From: JBHENC01 sp051000345
GTDB lineage: Bacteria; Acidobacteriota; Blastocatellia; Pyrinomonadales; Pyrinomonadaceae
Length of the DNA: 64,000 nucleotides
Assembly: GCA_051000345.1 (NCBI GenBank)
Contig: JBPCOJ010000022.1
Coordinates: forward strand, 11,380-75,379
Direction: 5' to 3'
The notes beneath the pieces are model-generated. The model was not told the DNA's origin. It saw only the letters and a program-made list of their open reading frames with translations, and did not search any database. Made by a program: the position numbers and the translations under genes. Position 1 is the first letter of the stretch; every line of letters starts with the position of its first letter. Of the stretch, positions 62,901 through 64,000 are shown in pieces.

Positions 62901-63545
62901 GATTTGTTTCGTGTGGCCTGTGAGGGAATTCAACTCGCGTCCTGACGACACGTCCCAGAGCTTGACGATCTTTTCCATGTTGCCGGAAGCAATCCGCTGC
63001 CCGTCGAAACTGAACACGATAAACGTAATGCTTCCGCCGCCTGAAAGCGTGCGTAATTCATGCCCGTTCGCAACATCCCATAACTTGATTTGACCGTCAA
63101 TCGAACCGGAAGCAAGGGTGTGCCCGTCGCGGCTAAAGGCGACGGCCTTGACTCCCTGTGCGTGGCCTGTAAGCGTGCGCACTTCGCGCCTTGTCGCAGT
63201 GTCCCACAACCTCACTGTGTTATCGGCGCTCGCGGAGGCAAGCAGTTGCCCGTCCGTGCTAAACGCCACGCCGTCAACACGCATCGCGTGGCCTGTCTGA
63301 AGCACCAACTCCGGCCTTCCGACAACGACCGCTGTCGAACTCTCCGACAAAATCCCGTTAGCAGCGTTGACTTCAAAGCGAGCAGAAGAAAAGGCGAAAC
63401 AGGCGAACATCAACGCCAATACCAAAAAACGCAGCGAAGAAATTCCGAAACTCAAGCGCGGCGCAGCCATCTGCTTTTTGACAGATGTGAGCAGCGGGGC
63501 GCAACGAAAATTTGCTGCAACGATTAATTCGATATTTGCTTTCAT
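59985..63545 (-). CDS. Exported WD40 repeat-caspase (peptidase C14) protein
   Basis: The 1186-residue product has an N-terminal hydrophobic segment (about residues 34-54), then 14 WD40 units ending in LWD, LWN, LWE, LRD or similar, enough for two seven-bladed propellers. A linker with beta features follows. The C-terminal caspase-like domain starts with AYVVAVGVNSYSNAGYNLKFA. The catalytic His is His977 in FFAGHG and the nucleophile is Cys1038 in LDACNSG. Such proteins are regulated cysteine proteases; the propellers probably bind partners. The hydrophobic segment suggests an envelope location. A start at ATG 63470 is also possible. Confidence 0.92.
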   Translation of the reverse strand: MKANIELIVAANFRCAPLLTSVKKQMAAPRLSFGISSLRFLVLALMFACFAFSSARFEVNAANGILSESSTAVVVGRPELVLQTGHAMRVDGVAFSTDGQLLASASADNTVRLWDTATRREVRTLTGHAQGVKAVAFSRDGHTLASGSIDGQIKLWDVANGHELRTLSGGGSITFIVFSFDGQRIASGNMEKIVKLWDVSSGRELNSLTGHTKQITALAFSPNGELLASGSADNAIKLWNTATGTEARTLSGHKDRITSLVFDSTGQTLFSASFDSTVKLWKTNKDQAQRTLQGNGGKLLAVALSIDGRSVLAVAANNDIKVWDAASGRISRSVSAPASDNPIESIAVAFSSDAATVATSSGDKTVSLRDTATGRDVRALTTHSYGVYATAFSRDGKWFASGGKENTVKLWETATGRELYTLDPNGGFVGALAFSPDGEMLASGSLSGVITLWDSSTGQKLRTLSGHESSVNGVAFSPDGKTLASASGDNAVKLWDAATGHELRTLAGHTAEVNAVAFSPDGKFVASGSADKTLKLWDAATGREVRAFAGHAGEVLAIAFSPDGKLLASGSVDNTVKLWNAATGTEARTLAGHTAEVKALAFSPDGRTLVTGSKDNSIKLWDAASGQTTRTLTGHDNEIDALAFNADGRWFASGSDDGSTRIWDAKSGDWMATLVSLRENAGGLSTGQTNWIVVSPDGLFDGSPAAWNQILWRFEQNTFNVRPVEVFFNEFYYPGLLADILAGKKPRAPHDIAQIDRRQPQVSLITSDREAAAENVATRDLAIKISVAEAPPDKDHPAGSGARDVRLFRNGALVKVWHGDALENKNGKTILETTLPIVAGANQLTAYAFNRNDVKSADATLTITGADSLKQPATAYVVAVGVNSYSNAGYNLKFAVPDAGDFSGEVERRQQNLLGRFAKTEVVSLSASEATKANMLLALNRLSGVETGALPKDAPAGLEKLKPVQPEDTVVIFFAGHGIAYHSRFYLLPHDLGYAGSRRRLTEAGFQTILDHSVSDRELETAFEKVSAGQILLVLDACNSGQALEAEEKRRGPMNSKGLAQLAYEKGMYILTAAQSYQAALEATELGHGLLTYALIEEGLKKNLADVAPHDGRVLLQEWLDYATNRVPEMQEQKMQQGRSVGANVAFVEGEENVSDVQKRSVQRPRVFYRRDTPIPLIAISAQAPQ

Positions 63546-64000
63546 AGTTATTGAACACCGGAAGGCCGCGATGCAGGCGGCGAAATTGATTTTCGTGTGG
63601 CGGCATAACGCATAGAAAAAAGCGCGTTGAGTCTGACGAGCCGGAGTAGGAAAACTTCTTGCAAGTGGAAGCGACGAACGCCATTCAGACCGTGAACGGT
63701 ATGGCAGCCTTCATGCGCTTGTCAAGCTTGACGGGGCTGCCTCTACCCAGTTACGACCATTGAAAGTACTTTACACCATCATACCGGCATGCTCTCCGAA
63801 AGTTGAAGAGAGCCGCGCGCCGCCCGGTAGCGACAAGTCTTACGTTGATTGTTTTTCTCAATGTGAGCAGCCGAACGCCGGAATTTGTATGTTGACTGAA
63901 GTGTGCTGAAGCCGCAAGCTTGAGCCACACAGGATGCCGGTGAAGCCGTGCTGGAATTATGACTTGCAAGTCAGTCGGTCAGACAAGCTCCCGGTATCCA
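63546..64000. other. Gene-free right end
   Basis: These 455 bases hold no frame I can support. Small features include the perfect 12-base palindrome GACTTGCAAGTC at 63961-63972. The start of the WD40-caspase transcript should lie here. I see no RNA gene, though GC-rich local pairings exist. Confidence 0.3.

Noticed and set aside
1..64000. CRISPR arrays, rRNA genes, complete insertion sequences or prophage
   Set aside because: I saw no regularly spaced repeats, no rRNA signature, no transposase frame and no phage structural genes in the window.

Overview
The window reads as chromosomal DNA of a Gram-negative bacterium of medium-high GC. The gene set points to Acidobacteriota, probably class Blastocatellia, though this is inference from content and not from a marker tree. 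It includes an Mla-type lipid transport operon, a TonB receptor with an N-terminal carboxypeptidase-regulatory domain, a type IV pilus pilMNOPQ operon with a secretin, a DUF1800/DUF1501 pair, a Spy-like periplasmic protein and a secreted WD40-caspase protein. Most of it is ordinary core genome. Three stretches look acquired or mobile: 32.3-39.3 kb, 42.6-47.6 kb and 52.7-53.2 kb.

Layout. 1-7548 (-): a giant membrane cyclic beta-glucan synthase/GH94 protein cut by the left edge. 7884-11384 (+): DUF1800 and DUF1501 secreted pair. 11374-14842 (-): ftsY, ribD and ksgA. 15087-17264 (-): a secreted helical-repeat protein. 17525-18681 (+): CDP-alcohol phosphatidyltransferase and GtrA. 18735-20534 (-): HD-GYP receptor. 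20896-23122 (+): ECF sigma, anti-sigma and Spy-like protein. 23458-26451 (+): mlaE, mlaF and an MCE protein. 26480-28679 (-): MidA-type methyltransferase, DinB and a lipoprotein. 28918-32287 (+): cobalamin riboswitch with terminator, TonB receptor and two tiny Cys-rich proteins. 32329-39320 (-): two-gene DUF1998 helicase module of lower GC, a candidate defence system. 39438-43196: S9 peptidase, DUF488, a long palindromic element and a SnoaL-like protein. 43411-43753 (-): tRNA-Arg(TCT) split by a group I intron. 43896-45623 (+): AI-2E transporter gene with an in-frame amber codon, then a NUDIX hydrolase. 45685-48335 (-): small ORF, HU, a 99-bp MITE, tRNA-Pro, an HNH nuclease and rdgB. 48517-52702: two unrecognised or DUF proteins and a hexapeptide acyltransferase. 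52728-53159 (+): AT-rich DUF6210-like gene. 53314-59853 (+): promoter, c-di-GMP-I riboswitch, pilM-N-O-P-Q and a Roadblock protein. 59985-63545 (-): WD40-caspase protein.

How it fits together. A second-messenger theme links the HD-GYP c-di-GMP phosphodiesterase with a c-di-GMP riboswitch ahead of the pilus assembly operon; a Roadblock/LC7 protein closes that operon. Cobalamin uptake is controlled by a riboswitch with an unmistakable terminator hairpin. The envelope is served by Mla transport, CDP-alcohol transfer, GtrA and the glucan synthase.

Most notable: (1) a canonical self-splicing group I intron inside tRNA-Arg(TCT); (2) a MITE with IS903-like terminal repeats and a perfect 9-bp target duplication between tRNA-Pro and its terminator; (3) the c-di-GMP switch on pilM; (4) a leader in front of pilQ whose hairpin loop is perfectly complementary to the pilQ Shine-Dalgarno; (5) a translationally coupled DUF1998 helicase pair; (6) an amber codon in an otherwise intact transporter gene; (7) RibD with a zinc-ligand Cys replaced by His.
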